A stretch of DNA of 64,000 bases from Ferrovum sp. PN-J185 (GTDB lineage: Bacteria; Pseudomonadota; Gammaproteobacteria; Burkholderiales; Ferrovaceae): positions 1 to 64,000 of the forward strand of contig NZ_LQZA01000005.1 of NCBI RefSeq assembly GCF_001581925.1, given 5' to 3'. Every line of letters begins with the position of its first letter. Within the stretch, counting starts at the first letter, position 1. Both the position numbers and the translations under genes were made by a program. The notes below the pieces were generated by a model, which was not told the DNA's origin, did no database searches, and saw only the letters and a list, made by a program, of their open reading frames with translations. Below, piece by piece: positions 1 through 9,195 of this stretch.

Positions 1-142
1 ACAACGACTCATTAGCTACAGACCTTGGCGACAAAGGCTTCTTGAGCCAAGCATAGAAACCGCTTCTATGCACCTTCAGAATGCGACACATGCTCAGCAA
101 CCTAAACTCACCTCGGTGTGCTTGAATAAAAGCGTACTTCAC
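1..142 (-). CDS. IS3-family transposase OrfB (N-terminal part, cut by window edge)
   Basis: The reading frame opens with GTG at 142-140, overlapping the orfA stop codon, and stays open to the window start. The visible 47 residues begin VKYAFIQAHRGEF and continue with RILKVHRSGFYAWL, typical of the N-terminal HTH_21 region of IS3 OrfB transposases. The catalytic DDE domain lies outside the window. Production as an OrfAB fusion by -1 frameshifting is likely, because a slippery A6G heptamer lies in the last codons of orfA. The family call is firm; intactness cannot be judged here. Confidence 0.85.
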   Translation of the reverse strand, partial: MKYAFIQAHRGEFRLLSMCRILKVHRSGFYAWLKKPLSPRSVANESL

Positions 143-420
143 CCTTGCTGCTTTGCAAAGTACGCCGTTGCCTTTTTTAAAATATCGCGCTCCTCAGTCG
201 TTCGCTTTAATTCAGCTCTGAGCCTGGCGTTTTCCTCACGAATAGATTTCATGTCGTCAAGCACCGGCTCTTGAGGTAGTCTACTCAACCTGACCCAGTG
301 ATATAAAAGTCCTTCGCCAAAACCTAAGCGTTTGGCCACATCAACAACAGAATGACCTTTTTCAACAACTGGCTTTACCGCTTCAGCCTTAAACTCAGCC
401 GAGTAGTGAGTTCGTTTCAT
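139..420 (-). CDS. IS3-family transposase OrfA
   Basis: A 93-residue protein starting MKRTHYSAEFKAEAV. It has an N-terminal helix-turn-helix (HTH_Tnp_1) at about residues 5-50 and a C-terminal leucine-zipper-like helix (DDMKSIREENARLRAEL) used for OrfA multimerisation. The ATG at 420 is preferred over an upstream in-frame start at 453 because AAGGGG lies a few bases upstream. OrfA binds the element ends and controls transposition. The gene overlaps orfB by 4 bp and ends FAKQQG. Confidence 0.9.
   Translation of the reverse strand: MKRTHYSAEFKAEAVKPVVEKGHSVVDVAKRLGFGEGLLYHWVRLSRLPQEPVLDDMKSIREENARLRAELKRTTEERDILKKATAYFAKQQG
172..178 (-). promoter_or_regulatory. Programmed -1 frameshift site (A AAA AAG) of the IS3 element
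   Basis: On the minus strand the orfA codons TTA AAA AAG contain the classical A-AAA-AAG slippery heptamer, followed by GCA. OrfB continues in the -1 frame. IS3-family elements use this motif to make the OrfAB transposase. I did not identify the stimulatory downstream structure. Confidence 0.7.
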
Positions 421-477
421 GATTTTCCCCTTTCTTAGTTGATAATAATACATGTCTACTAGATTGGGGGAATGCCA

Positions 478-779
478 CCATCTCTTAATTCATTAAACAA
501 AGTGGTTGAAAAACGTAACACACCATACGCAATAATCCATGAAATAGGTAATAACAAGAGTTGATGTTTGGGATCTAGGGCATCGATAATTGATTTTAGT
601 GCAAGGGGAATAGCGACATTAGATACTTTCGCTAGTATCAAACATATTAAAGCAACCAACACACGACCTTTAAAAGCCATTAAGTAAGGAACTAAAGATT
701 TAATCGCTTTAAAATCACTGGCGTTAAATAAGTTTGGAGAGGGGCTAGAAGAGCCGTGTCCATGTGCATGATGTCTCAA
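478..779 (-). pseudogene. Atm1/ABCB7-type ABC exporter, truncated by the IS3 element
   Basis: The frame opens with TTG 7 bp after the truB stop and reads about 100 residues. There is a His-rich start (HHAHGHG), then YLMAFKGRVLVALICLILAKV (a first membrane helix) and LRFSTTLFNELRD. This is the N-terminus of the heavy-metal/Fe-S-type ABC transporter (Atm1/HMT1 family, membrane domain plus ATPase, normally about 600 residues). After the Asp at 480-482 the frame enters the insertion sequence and stops within six codons. The remaining gene, if present, lies beyond the element. Co-transcription with truB is likely from the spacing. The His-rich N-terminus could bind metal, but that is inference. 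Confidence 0.75.
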
Positions 780-786
780 GATAAAC

Positions 787-1728
787 TCACTTTTGTGTAT
801 GTGTTGCCATTAATCGAATTGGACGCAATTTGTTTTCTGTAAATAATTCGCATAAACCCAAAAAACAATTTAAAGGATCATAAACTTTATATAGTCCCAA
901 TGGTTTATATTCAGATAATGTGATTATGCGTCCACATTTCATATCCTCTGCATGAACACTGTCTAAATGAAGCGATGATACTCCTGATAAAAGACTATCA
1001 GATGGGAGTAAACATTCTCGTCGTTTAGTTTCTGACATAGCCATTAAATCAGATAGTTCTACTGCATCGTGTAACTGATAGGGCCCGGTACTTACTCTTT
1101 GCAAAGCAGTCAAATATGCTCCACAACCTAACTTTTCACCGATATCAGAGGCCATTACTCTAATATAAGTTCCTTTACTCACAAGGCACTCTATTGTTAG
1201 TAAATCGGTATCTAGAGAGATAAGACGGCAACGTAATATATCAATTACTCTTGGCTGTCGTTCAATAGTTTGCCCTGAACGTGCATAGCTATACAACGGT
1301 TTTCCTTGCACTTTAATGGCAGCATGCATGGGAGGTGTTTGATGTTGTACACCAATCATGGCATTGAGGACACCTTCAACCTGAGAGAGATCAATGTTCA
1401 CGTCAGAGTATTTACTGATAACCCCCTCACCATCTAACGTGTCACTCACATAACCCAGTTTTAATGTTGCAATATATCCTTTTGGTGCATCGAGTATCCA
1501 CTGAGAAAACTTAGTGGCTTCACCAAAACACAAAGGCAACAAACCCGTTGCATGAGGATCAAGAGTACCGGTATGCCCAGCTTTTTTGGCACGCAACAAA
1601 TGTCTGGCGCGTTGTAAAGCAGTATTTGAGGTAAGCCCAAAGGGCTTATTAAGAAGTAAAACACCAGATACCTCCTCAAAAGGAGCCTTGAACTGAACAG
1701 CGTTAGTCTTTGGGATGTTTACTGTCAT
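787..1728 (-). CDS. truB: tRNA pseudouridine(55) synthase
   Basis: TruB converts U55 of the tRNA T-loop to pseudouridine. The catalytic motif GHTGTLDPHATGLL is present with Asp at about residue 57, preceded by the family motif LLLNKPFGLTSN. Length (313 residues from the second Met) fits the family, with a PUA-like C-terminal region. A longer start at 1746 is possible. Both starts overlap the end of rbfA, so translational coupling is expected, and no clear ribosome binding site is visible. It is the fifth gene of the rimP-nusA-infB-rbfA-truB operon. Confidence 0.95.
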   Translation of the reverse strand: MTVNIPKTNAVQFKAPFEEVSGVLLLNKPFGLTSNTALQRARHLLRAKKAGHTGTLDPHATGLLPLCFGEATKFSQWILDAPKGYIATLKLGYVSDTLDGEGVISKYSDVNIDLSQVEGVLNAMIGVQHQTPPMHAAIKVQGKPLYSYARSGQTIERQPRVIDILRCRLISLDTDLLTIECLVSKGTYIRVMASDIGEKLGCGAYLTALQRVSTGPYQLHDAVELSDLMAMSETKRRECLLPSDSLLSGVSSLHLDSVHAEDMKCGRIITLSEYKPLGLYKVYDPLNCFLGLCELFTENKLRPIRLMATHTQK

Positions 1729-2071
1729 CTGCGATAGCTTGGTCAATTAGTGAACTCAAACTAATGGCGCGATCAAGAGTCGTATCAGCAACAAAATGTA
1801 ATTGTGGTAGTACACGCAATGACAATCGTTTACCTAGTAATGAACGTAGGTAACCCGCTCCTTCTGATAAGGCAGTAACGGAAGCGGCCAATACCTCATT
1901 ACCTTGAAGAGAGCTGATATAAATTGTTGCATGAGAAAAATCGCGTGATACATCGACATCAGTAATAGTCACCATACCAAGACGTGGATCACGAAAATCC
2001 CGTCTTAGTATGTCAGATAAGTCCCGTTGAATCTGATCTGCAATTCGTCGTGAACGAGGAAAATTAGCCAT
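1703..2071 (-). CDS. rbfA: 30S ribosome-binding factor A
   Basis: This 122-residue KH-fold protein binds the 30S subunit during late 16S rRNA maturation and is linked to cold adaptation. It begins MANFPRSRRIADQIQRDLSD and has the RbfA signature DPRLGMVTITDVDVSRD and the segment ATIYISSL. It lies 5 bp after infB and overlaps truB, which is the standard order. Confidence 0.96.
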   Translation of the reverse strand: MANFPRSRRIADQIQRDLSDILRRDFRDPRLGMVTITDVDVSRDFSHATIYISSLQGNEVLAASVTALSEGAGYLRSLLGKRLSLRVLPQLHFVADTTLDRAISLSSLIDQAIADDSKHPKD

Positions 2072-2076
2072 ATTAA

Positions 2077-4881
2077 TTAAAGAGAACGAGCCACTTCCAC
2101 TACTTCAAATACTTCAAGCTTATCGCTCACTTGAATGTCATTATAATTCTTCAAAGATAAACCACATTCAAAGCCTGCCTTAACTTCTTTGACGTCATCT
2201 TTAAAGCGTTTCAATGAATCCAATTCCCCTGAATGTATGACAACGTTATCACGAAGGAGACGAACACCTGAACCACGTTTCACTGTACCTTCTAAAACAT
2301 AACATCCAGCAACCGCACCCACTTTAGAGATTCTAAATACTTCACGAATCTCAACCAGACCAATGATATTTTCTTTACGATCTGGTGAAAGCATGCCAGA
2401 CAGAGCAAGCTTCACATCATCAACTGCGGCATAAATAATATCGTAGTAACGAACATCCACACCACTTGATGCGATCAATTTTCTTGCTGTGGCATCGGCT
2501 CGGGTATTAAAACCAATAATCACTGCTTTTGATGCTAAAGCTAAATTAACATCTGATTCTGTAATACCACCTACCGCTGAGTGAACGATATTAACCCGTA
2601 CTTCTTCAGTTGAAAGTTTTTGTAATGACTGGGACAGCGCTTCATAAGACCCTTGCACATCAGCCTTGATGATAATGGAAAGAATTTTAGTTCCACTCTC
2701 ACCCATTTGCTCAAACATATTCTCAAGTTTAGCTGCTTGTTGCTTGGCTAGTTTTACATCGCGGAATTTTCCTTGTCTGAAAAGAGCAATCTCACGAGCT
2801 TTACGTTCATCATTGAGAACAATTAACTCTTCTCCGGCAACTGGCACTTCTGTTAAACCTTGTATTTCAACAGGAATAGATGGACCAGCCTTATCAATTG
2901 GGTGACCCGTTTCGTCTAACATAGCACGAACACGGCCAAAAGATGATCCTGCCAATACAATATCACCTCGTGTTAATGTTCCTGACTGAACAAGTACTGT
3001 TGCTACCGGACCACGACCTTTATCTAACTGTGCTTCAATCACAATTCCTTTAGCCGGGGTGTTACGAGCGGCTTTTAATTCCAACACTTCCGCTTGCAGC
3101 AAAACGGAATCTAACAGGTCGTCAATTCCCTGACCCGTTTTAGCTGATACTGGGACAAACTGTGCGTCACCACCATATTCTTCCGGCAAGATCTCATGAG
3201 CAACTAATTCTGATTTAATTCTCTCGTAGTTAGCTTCAGGCTTATCAATTTTATTAACCGCTACAACCACAGGAACCTTAGCCGCCTTAATATGATGAAT
3301 AGCTTCAATAGTTTGGGGCATAACGCCATCGTCCGCAGCCACCACTAGAATAACAATATCAGTTGCCTGAGCACCACGTGCACGCATCGCGGTAAAAGCC
3401 TCATGTCCTGGAGTGTCTAAGAAAGTGACAATACCTTTAGCCGTATTAACGTGATAAGCACCTATATGCTGAGTAATTCCACCGGCTTCTCCACTTGCCA
3501 CTCTGGTACGACGAATGTAATCAAGCAATGAAGTTTTACCATGGTCCACGTGTCCCATAACAGTGACAACTGGGGCCCTTGGCTCAAGTATGGCATCTTC
3601 ATGCTGCGTACCTGTTTCAGCAAGTAATGCCTCAGGATCATCTAACTTAGCAGGTTTTGCGACGTGACCTAAATCTTCTACCACAATCATAGCGGTTTCT
3701 TGATCTAGCACTTGGTTGATGGTGACCATCATACCCATTTTCATAAGAGCTTTAATGACTTCTGCAGCTTTCACAGCCATTTTTTGTGCCAACACCGCAA
3801 CGGTTATGGTCTCGGGTATGAGCACCTCATGAACCATCGGTTCAGTTGGCGCTGAGAAAGCATGTTGATTATTATCTTGATGTTTTTTGCCGTGTCGTGC
3901 CTTAGGGTCACGCCAACCTGTGGTCCCTGACATTACGTCACCGCGTGTTTTAATGGTGCGTTTTTTAACGCCTTCATCCATCCATTGTGGAGATTTTTCA
4001 GATACTCCTTTTTTACCCTTCTTGGCATGAGATTTTGCTTCCTCAGTCACAACAGGGCGATGTAGAGTACCTGACTTCTCAGCCTTCGCTTTCTCCGGCT
4101 TGGCAGTCTTACTTTTTGCTTTTTCAGCCGCAGCCAACATAGAAGCCTGTGCTTCAGCTTGAGCTTTTTCTTCTGCCTCACGTTTAGCTCGTAAACGTTC
4201 TTGTTTTGCTTGCAGGTCTGCCGCTTGTAACGCACGTAATTCAGCCTGTCTTTTCGCTTCAGCTTCACGAATTGCAAGCTGCCCTTCGTCAATAGCCGAA
4301 AAAGGTTTTTTAACAATTTTAACTTTTGCTGCAGGAGCTTCCTCTACAGGAGAAGGCTCCTCCTCAACTGGCTGAACTACTGATTCAATAACTTCCTCAG
4401 GTTCTTCCACAGAAGGCGCTTCAACTGGCTCTATAACTTCTTCAATAACAGCCTCAATTTCAGGTTGAACAGGAGGAACCACTTCAACTATAGGAGTTTC
4501 TACAACAGGCTCAATTATCTGTTCAACGGGTGCTACGGATTCTTCCGCTGTAATAGGCTCTTCAGATTTAAGGTCTTTTGCGTCACGTTTAACTAGAACA
4601 CGTTTTTTTCTAACTTCAACCTGAATCGTTCTGGCTTTACCAGTGGTTGAGTCAGCTTTTTTAATTTCTGTAGTCTGTTTACGCGTTAAGGTAATTCTAG
4701 TTTTAGGTTCACTACGTCCATGCTGCTCTCGTAGGTACTCTAATAATTGAGTCTTGTCTTGCTCAGACAAAGAGTCATCTGCGGATTGTTTATTTACACC
4801 CGCAGCATTTAACTGCTCAATCAGCGTTTCAGCTGTAACTTTGAGTTCATTTGCAAAATCCAGAACATTTGTTTTTGCCAT
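2077..4881 (-). CDS. infB: Translation initiation factor IF-2
   Basis: IF-2 is the GTPase that brings initiator tRNA to the 30S subunit and promotes subunit joining. In this 934-residue protein an IF2_N domain starts at residue 1. A long low-complexity segment (about 100-330) is rich in Glu/Val/Pro and then Lys/Ala. The GTPase domain has P-loop GHVDHGKTS at about 441-449, DTPGHE and NKID motifs, followed by the domains that bind fMet-tRNA. Its place between nusA and rbfA is standard. The acidic EPVE/VEEP-type linker is degenerate and repeat-like. Confidence 0.98.
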   Translation of the reverse strand: MAKTNVLDFANELKVTAETLIEQLNAAGVNKQSADDSLSEQDKTQLLEYLREQHGRSEPKTRITLTRKQTTEIKKADSTTGKARTIQVEVRKKRVLVKRDAKDLKSEEPITAEESVAPVEQIIEPVVETPIVEVVPPVQPEIEAVIEEVIEPVEAPSVEEPEEVIESVVQPVEEEPSPVEEAPAAKVKIVKKPFSAIDEGQLAIREAEAKRQAELRALQAADLQAKQERLRAKREAEEKAQAEAQASMLAAAEKAKSKTAKPEKAKAEKSGTLHRPVVTEEAKSHAKKGKKGVSEKSPQWMDEGVKKRTIKTRGDVMSGTTGWRDPKARHGKKHQDNNQHAFSAPTEPMVHEVLIPETITVAVLAQKMAVKAAEVIKALMKMGMMVTINQVLDQETAMIVVEDLGHVAKPAKLDDPEALLAETGTQHEDAILEPRAPVVTVMGHVDHGKTSLLDYIRRTRVASGEAGGITQHIGAYHVNTAKGIVTFLDTPGHEAFTAMRARGAQATDIVILVVAADDGVMPQTIEAIHHIKAAKVPVVVAVNKIDKPEANYERIKSELVAHEILPEEYGGDAQFVPVSAKTGQGIDDLLDSVLLQAEVLELKAARNTPAKGIVIEAQLDKGRGPVATVLVQSGTLTRGDIVLAGSSFGRVRAMLDETGHPIDKAGPSIPVEIQGLTEVPVAGEELIVLNDERKAREIALFRQGKFRDVKLAKQQAAKLENMFEQMGESGTKILSIIIKADVQGSYEALSQSLQKLSTEEVRVNIVHSAVGGITESDVNLALASKAVIIGFNTRADATARKLIASSGVDVRYYDIIYAAVDDVKLALSGMLSPDRKENIIGLVEIREVFRISKVGAVAGCYVLEGTVKRGSGVRLLRDNVVIHSGELDSLKRFKDDVKEVKAGFECGLSLKNYNDIQVSDKLEVFEVVEVARSL

Positions 4882-4898
4882 TCAAGGTCTCCATGGCC

Positions 4899-6374
4899 TT
4901 ACTCGAACAAAGGAGCGCGGGCCGTCATAATTAATTCACGGGCACGCTCTTCATCCAATCCAGTTAATTCAGATAATTCATCGGTAGCAAGATCTGCTAA
5001 TTCTTGAATCGTGGTTATACCGTTATTTGCAAGAAGATGGGCAGTTTCACTATCCATCCCTTTCATATGTTGCAAATCTTCTGCCGCATGTTCAACTTTT
5101 TCTTCTGATGCGATAGCTTCAGTTAATAACGCATTACGTGCGCGAGCACGCAATTCATTAACTGTATCTTCATCAAAAGCCTCTATTTCAAGCATTTCAT
5201 TGAGCGGGACGTAAGCAACTTCTTCAAGAGAGGTAAACCCTTCTTGAATCAAAATATCAGCCACTTCCTCATCCACATCAAGTCGTGAAACAAATAGATC
5301 TCTAAGGTGAGAAGACTCTACATCATCTTTCTCTCTAGCCTGAGCTTCAGTCATGATGTTAAGCTCCCAGCCTGTCAGCTCTGAAGCTAGACGAACGTTT
5401 TGTCCACTACGACCAATAGCTAGTGCAAGTTGTTCTTCATCTACAACCACATCCATGCTGTGCTTATCCTCATCAACTCGAATTGAGTTGACCTCTGCAG
5501 GAGCCAATGCATTGATCACAAATTGAGCTGGATCTTCAGACCACAAAACAATATCAACTCGTTCACCACCTAACTCACCAGTAACAGCCTGAACACGAGA
5601 ACCTCGCATACCCACACATGTACCAATAGGGTCCAGACGACGATCGTTTGATTTAACAGCAATTTTTGCACGAATACCGGGATCACGTGCTGCGGATTTG
5701 ATCTCAAGTAACCCTTCTTCAATCTCGGGAACTTCTAATTCAAACAATTTAACAATAAACTCAGAAGCGATTCGAGAAAGAATCAATTGCGGTCCTCTAC
5801 CACCACGCTCAACACGCATTAAGTAACCACGCACACGATCACCAACACGTAAGTTTTCTTTTTGAATCATCTGATCACGAGGTAATACTGCCTCAATACG
5901 GCCCGACTCCACAATCGCATTACCACGATCCATACGCTTAACTGTACCCGTAACCAAAAACTCTTGCCTTTCAAGAAAGTCATTGAGAATTTGTTCACGC
6001 TCGGCATCGCGTATTTTTTGAAAAATAACTTGTTTCGCTGCTTGCGCACCAATTCGACCAAAGTCGATGGATTCCAGAGGCTCTTCAATCACTTCCCCCG
6101 CTTGAATATCGGGGTATTGCAACTTAGCTTGGGATAAAGGCATTTCTTGGAACTCTGACAACCAATCTGAGTCATTTACCACACGCCAAACACGGAATGA
6201 GGAAAAATCTCCGGTTTGTCGATTGATGCTCACACGTACATCAAAATCTTCTTCACCGAATTTTTTTCGGGTAGCTGATGCCAACGCCATTTCAAGGGCA
6301 GTAAATACAATTTCAGGCTCGACGTTTTTTTCACGAGCCAGAGCATCAACTAACAACAAAACATCTTTGCTCAT
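4899..6374 (-). CDS. nusA: Transcription termination/antitermination protein NusA
   Basis: NusA binds RNA polymerase and modulates pausing, termination and antitermination. From the ATG at 6374 (GAGG five to six bases upstream) the protein has 491 residues. Visible are an N-terminal polymerase-binding domain, an S1 domain ([18 protein letters not shown]), KH domains ([17 protein letters not shown] and [19 protein letters not shown]) and two C-terminal acidic repeats. An upstream in-frame ATG at 6410 would overlap rimP and is not favoured. Confidence 0.97.
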   Translation of the reverse strand: MSKDVLLLVDALAREKNVEPEIVFTALEMALASATRKKFGEEDFDVRVSINRQTGDFSSFRVWRVVNDSDWLSEFQEMPLSQAKLQYPDIQAGEVIEEPLESIDFGRIGAQAAKQVIFQKIRDAEREQILNDFLERQEFLVTGTVKRMDRGNAIVESGRIEAVLPRDQMIQKENLRVGDRVRGYLMRVERGGRGPQLILSRIASEFIVKLFELEVPEIEEGLLEIKSAARDPGIRAKIAVKSNDRRLDPIGTCVGMRGSRVQAVTGELGGERVDIVLWSEDPAQFVINALAPAEVNSIRVDEDKHSMDVVVDEEQLALAIGRSGQNVRLASELTGWELNIMTEAQAREKDDVESSHLRDLFVSRLDVDEEVADILIQEGFTSLEEVAYVPLNEMLEIEAFDEDTVNELRARARNALLTEAIASEEKVEHAAEDLQHMKGMDSETAHLLANNGITTIQELADLATDELSELTGLDEERARELIMTARAPLFE

Positions 6375-6384
6375 AATTTCCTCA

Positions 6385-6825
6385 CTAAAATTCTGGTACC
6401 AAGTGAGCACGCTCTATATCGGCATACTCAAATGACAGCGGTTCTTCAGTTCCCTCAACCAATAAGCTAAACGATGTTTCATTTGCACTTACCAGTTGCC
6501 CCACAAAATTTCTTTGTCCGTTACGTGGCACACGAACTTTTAATTTAACTTCATATTCAAGAAAGCGCTCAAAGTCTGCAGGTTTTTTAAGTGGTCTATC
6601 TAGACCAGGAGAGGAAACCTCTAACCGATCAAAATCCACCCCCTCAACTGCAAAAGCACGGGTCAGCTGATTACTGACCAAAGCGCAGTCATCAACCGTT
6701 ATACCCTGGGGCGAATCAATAAATACACGCAACATCCCACGTCCAGAGCGTTCAATATCAACGCATTCAAAAGACATACCAGTTACAATTTTTTCTATCA
6801 AACTGTCCACTGCGGAAAGTTGCAC
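6385..6825 (-). CDS. rimP: Ribosome maturation factor RimP
   Basis: RimP is a 30S assembly factor, here 146 residues. The family motifs [19 protein letters not shown] and [17 protein letters not shown] are present, followed by the C-terminal SH3-like barrel. The start codon is GTG at 6825 with AGAGGG about nine bases upstream. It is the first gene of the translation operon; a terminator serving the upstream pepA-like gene lies just before it. Confidence 0.95.
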   Translation of the reverse strand: MQLSAVDSLIEKIVTGMSFECVDIERSGRGMLRVFIDSPQGITVDDCALVSNQLTRAFAVEGVDFDRLEVSSPGLDRPLKKPADFERFLEYEVKLKVRVPRNGQRNFVGQLVSANETSFSLLVEGTEEPLSFEYADIERAHLVPEF

Positions 6826-6854
6826 TATTTAACCCTCTTACTTTGCTTTGCACG

Positions 6855-6887
6855 AATAAAAAATGGGCTCAAGGCCCACTTTTTATT
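6855..6887 (-). terminator. Intrinsic terminator after the M17 aminopeptidase gene
   Basis: A GGGC/GCCC stem with flanking A/T pairing and a five-base loop, read on the minus strand as AAAAAGTGGGC, CTTGA, GCCCATTTTTTATT. It follows the aminopeptidase stop by about 25 bp and separates it from rimP. The T-run exists in both directions. Confidence 0.75.
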
Positions 6888-6911
6888 GCTCTTTCATATC
6901 CAAGATTTTGA

Positions 6912-8372
6912 TTATAGCTCTTTTTTAGCCCAACTGTCTATAAATTGTGCACCCCACAATACCCCAAACCCTGTCACATCAGACAGTACAGCCCCTAACC
7001 CCCCTTCATTCCTAGAAGCGGAAAGATCCACATGAATCCAAGGAGTATTATTAATAAATTTAGATAGAAAACGAACCGCTAATATGTGATCCGCTTCTCC
7101 CGTCAACGTGCATTGCTTCACGTCAGCTACTTGACTGTCTAAAGCCTCATCGTAATCATCGGGGGCCGGAAAACTGACCACTCTCTCCCCCATGACAGTA
7201 CCTGCCTCAGTGGCGAGACTAATTAACTCTGGTCGATTTACGAATATTCCACTCATGCGCGCCCCTAATGCTACATGCATGCTGCCCGTTAAAGTTGCAA
7301 AATCAATGATTAAATTGGGCTTAGCTCTCTCTGCCATTGTTAGAGTGTCAGCTAAAACCATACGTCCCTCTGCATCGGTATGAACCACTTCGATTGTTGT
7401 GCCATTTAAGGCGGTGACGATATCATTTTGCTTGTAGGCTTTAGGGCTTATATGATTTTCTGCAACTGCAAACCATGCATCAATTGCTACAGGCAGTGAC
7501 AAGTCAATAGCCGCTTGTAGAATACCAAGCACCACCGCAGATCCATTCATGTCTTCATGCATATTATGCATGTAACGAGCAGGCTTTAAATTATGCCCCC
7601 CCGTATCAAAACAAATCCCTTTGCCAACCAATGCAATTCGATTAACCGCCCGCTTGGGTTGATAGCTGATTTTTACAATAGCAGCTTGTTGATTGTCGCT
7701 TCCTTGAGATACTGCAAGAAAAGCCCCTGCCCCTATCTTTTTTAAACGAGGCTCATTCCATTCTTGAAAACTTAAATTATGTTTTCTGGCAAACTCTTTC
7801 AATTGGTCACGGTAAGCAACAGGAGTGAGGTGATTAGGCGCTTTAATAGTCAAATAACGTGTGAGTGTATTAGCTCGGGCTAAGATATAGGCCTTGCTAC
7901 ATGACTCTTTGGTTCCTAGCGGGGCTTTCAAATAAATATGTTGCCAAAGTGGTTTCTTAGTGACTTTATGCTCAATTAGTTTTACGTTGTTAATCAAACA
8001 GATATACAACGCGCTCGCTGCTAAACGTCCTGCCCCTTCACCATATAACTCAACAGCAACGTCAGTAACAGCCAAGGAATGGAGCTGCTTAACCACTTTC
8101 GCAAGTGAGCTGTGGATATGAAAAGGATCTTGATGGGTGTTGACTGTAACCCAAAAAAAAGTAATCCCATCAGGGTTAGTGGCTAATACCCCTTCTTTAA
8201 GAGAAGTACTAAGTTCCCCTTTTCTTTGGCGCACAACCTGTTCTAACAATTCTTTACTGGGAAGCGCAGCTAGTTCGAGCGCATCAGCAATCAGATAAAT
8301 TATCAAGGGACATCGTTTAACTGCGCCTTGATTCCAATACCATTTTGGCAACGTAAATTGATCATTTTTCAT
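6912..8372 (-). CDS. M17 leucyl aminopeptidase family protein
   Basis: A dinuclear-zinc cytosolic aminopeptidase of about 486 residues. The C-terminal catalytic domain has GKGICFDTGGHNLKP (catalytic and metal-binding Lys/Asp/Lys), the metal-site segment MHEDMNGSAVVLG, and HTDAEGRMVLADTL with the Asp/Glu ligands and the bicarbonate Arg. The canonical NTDAEGR begins with His here, and the usual KxDM is HEDM; both keep the acidic ligands. ATG at 8372 is preferred because an upstream start at 8447 would run through the divergent thyA start. No ribosome binding site is obvious. PepA could also act as a DNA-binding regulator in some bacteria, but nothing here shows that. Confidence 0.9.
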   Translation of the reverse strand: MKNDQFTLPKWYWNQGAVKRCPLIIYLIADALELAALPSKELLEQVVRQRKGELSTSLKEGVLATNPDGITFFWVTVNTHQDPFHIHSSLAKVVKQLHSLAVTDVAVELYGEGAGRLAASALYICLINNVKLIEHKVTKKPLWQHIYLKAPLGTKESCSKAYILARANTLTRYLTIKAPNHLTPVAYRDQLKEFARKHNLSFQEWNEPRLKKIGAGAFLAVSQGSDNQQAAIVKISYQPKRAVNRIALVGKGICFDTGGHNLKPARYMHNMHEDMNGSAVVLGILQAAIDLSLPVAIDAWFAVAENHISPKAYKQNDIVTALNGTTIEVVHTDAEGRMVLADTLTMAERAKPNLIIDFATLTGSMHVALGARMSGIFVNRPELISLATEAGTVMGERVVSFPAPDDYDEALDSQVADVKQCTLTGEADHILAVRFLSKFINNTPWIHVDLSASRNEGGLGAVLSDVTGFGVLWGAQFIDSWAKKEL

Positions 8373-8395
8373 AGAGATAATGTTATCATGTTGCC
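8373..8395. promoter_or_regulatory. 23-bp divergent gap between aminopeptidase gene and thyA
   Basis: Only 23 bp separate the two start codons. The gap holds AGAGATAATGTTATCATG, with -10-like GATAAT on the plus strand and TGATAAC on the minus strand overlapping each other. The -35 regions must lie inside the opposite coding regions. Neither gene shows a Shine-Dalgarno sequence, so very short leaders are likely. Promoter positions are inferred by eye. Confidence 0.35.
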
Positions 8396-9190
8396 ATGCG
8401 ACAGTATTTGGATTTTTTACACCATATCTTAAAAAACGGTACGACAAAAACAGATCGTACAGGTGTTGGCACTATCAGTACCTTTGGCTATCAAATGCGT
8501 TTTGATTTAGCCTCCGGTTTTCCTTTGGTGACCACAAAAAAACTTCATTTGCGTTCTATCATTCATGAGTTAATTTGGTTTCTCTCCGGTGACACCAATA
8601 TTAAATATCTCAAAGATAATGGAGTAAGCATTTGGGATGAATGGGCTGACGAAGCAGGTAACTTAGGACCTGTTTATGGCAAACAATGGCGACAATGGCA
8701 AACCGCTGATGGCCAATTGATAGATCAAATTACTGATGTCATCAAACAAATCAAAAGCAATCCTGATTCACGACGGCTCATTGTGTCAGCATGGAATGTG
8801 GGTGATATTCAAAATATGGCCCTACCACCATGTCACCTTTTATTTCAATTCTATGTTGCTCAGGGTAAATTATCGTGCCAGCTTTATCAGCGCTCAGCTG
8901 ATGCAGGCTTAGGAGTTCCATTTAATATTGCCTCTTATGCTCTGCTCACTCACATGATCGCACAACAATGCGATTTAGAAGTAGGGGAATTTGTTTGGAC
9001 TGGCGGTGATTGTCATATTTATACTAATCACATCAACGCAATTGAAGAGCAACTTACTAGAGAACCCTACCCTCTTCCACAATTGGAAATATGCCGACGC
9101 CCTAATTCAATATTTGAATATCAATTTGATGATTTTGTTATTCACAATTATCACAGCCATCCCCATATTGCGATGGCTGTGGCTGTGTAA
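8396..9190 (+). CDS. thyA: Thymidylate synthase
   Basis: Makes dTMP from dUMP using methylene-tetrahydrofolate. The 264-residue length equals the short E. coli-type enzyme. The active-site cysteine is in [34 protein letters not shown] and the C-terminal IAMAVAV are typical. It is divergent from the aminopeptidase and convergent with clpA. The last codons contain a perfect 10-bp inverted repeat at 9152-9161 and 9172-9181 with no T-run. Confidence 0.98.
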   Translation: MRQYLDFLHHILKNGTTKTDRTGVGTISTFGYQMRFDLASGFPLVTTKKLHLRSIIHELIWFLSGDTNIKYLKDNGVSIWDEWADEAGNLGPVYGKQWRQWQTADGQLIDQITDVIKQIKSNPDSRRLIVSAWNVGDIQNMALPPCHLLFQFYVAQGKLSCQLYQRSADAGLGVPFNIASYALLTHMIAQQCDLEVGEFVWTGGDCHIYTNHINAIEEQLTREPYPLPQLEICRRPNSIFEYQFDDFVIHNYHSHPHIAMAVAV

Positions 9191-9195
9191 TTAAC

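Larger units (their letters stand above)
1..477 (-). mobile_element. IS3-family insertion sequence, orfA-proximal end
   Basis: This is the left (orfA) end of an IS3-family element that runs off the window start. It contains complete orfA, the start of orfB and an A6G slippery heptamer between them. The outer edge is placed near 477 because the interrupted ABC transporter reading frame stays family-like up to the Asp codon at 480-482. After that it turns into sequence starting TGGCATTCCCCC on the minus strand, a plausible TG-type terminal repeat. The other end, the second inverted repeat and the target duplication are outside the window, so the exact boundary is uncertain by a few bases. Confidence 0.85.

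Noticed and set aside
4321-4560. Tandem repeat array in infB
   Set aside because: The EPVE/VEEP-like codons in the IF-2 linker are degenerate low-complexity sequence, common in infB, and not a true nucleotide repeat.
6375-6410. Longer NusA start at 6410
   Set aside because: It would overlap rimP, has no family similarity, and the ATG at 6374 has a proper ribosome binding site.
9152-9181. Perfect 10-bp inverted repeat as a terminator between thyA and clpA
   Set aside because: It lies inside the thyA coding end and has no T-run on either strand. The repeat is real but its role as a terminator is not supported, so it is only mentioned with thyA.
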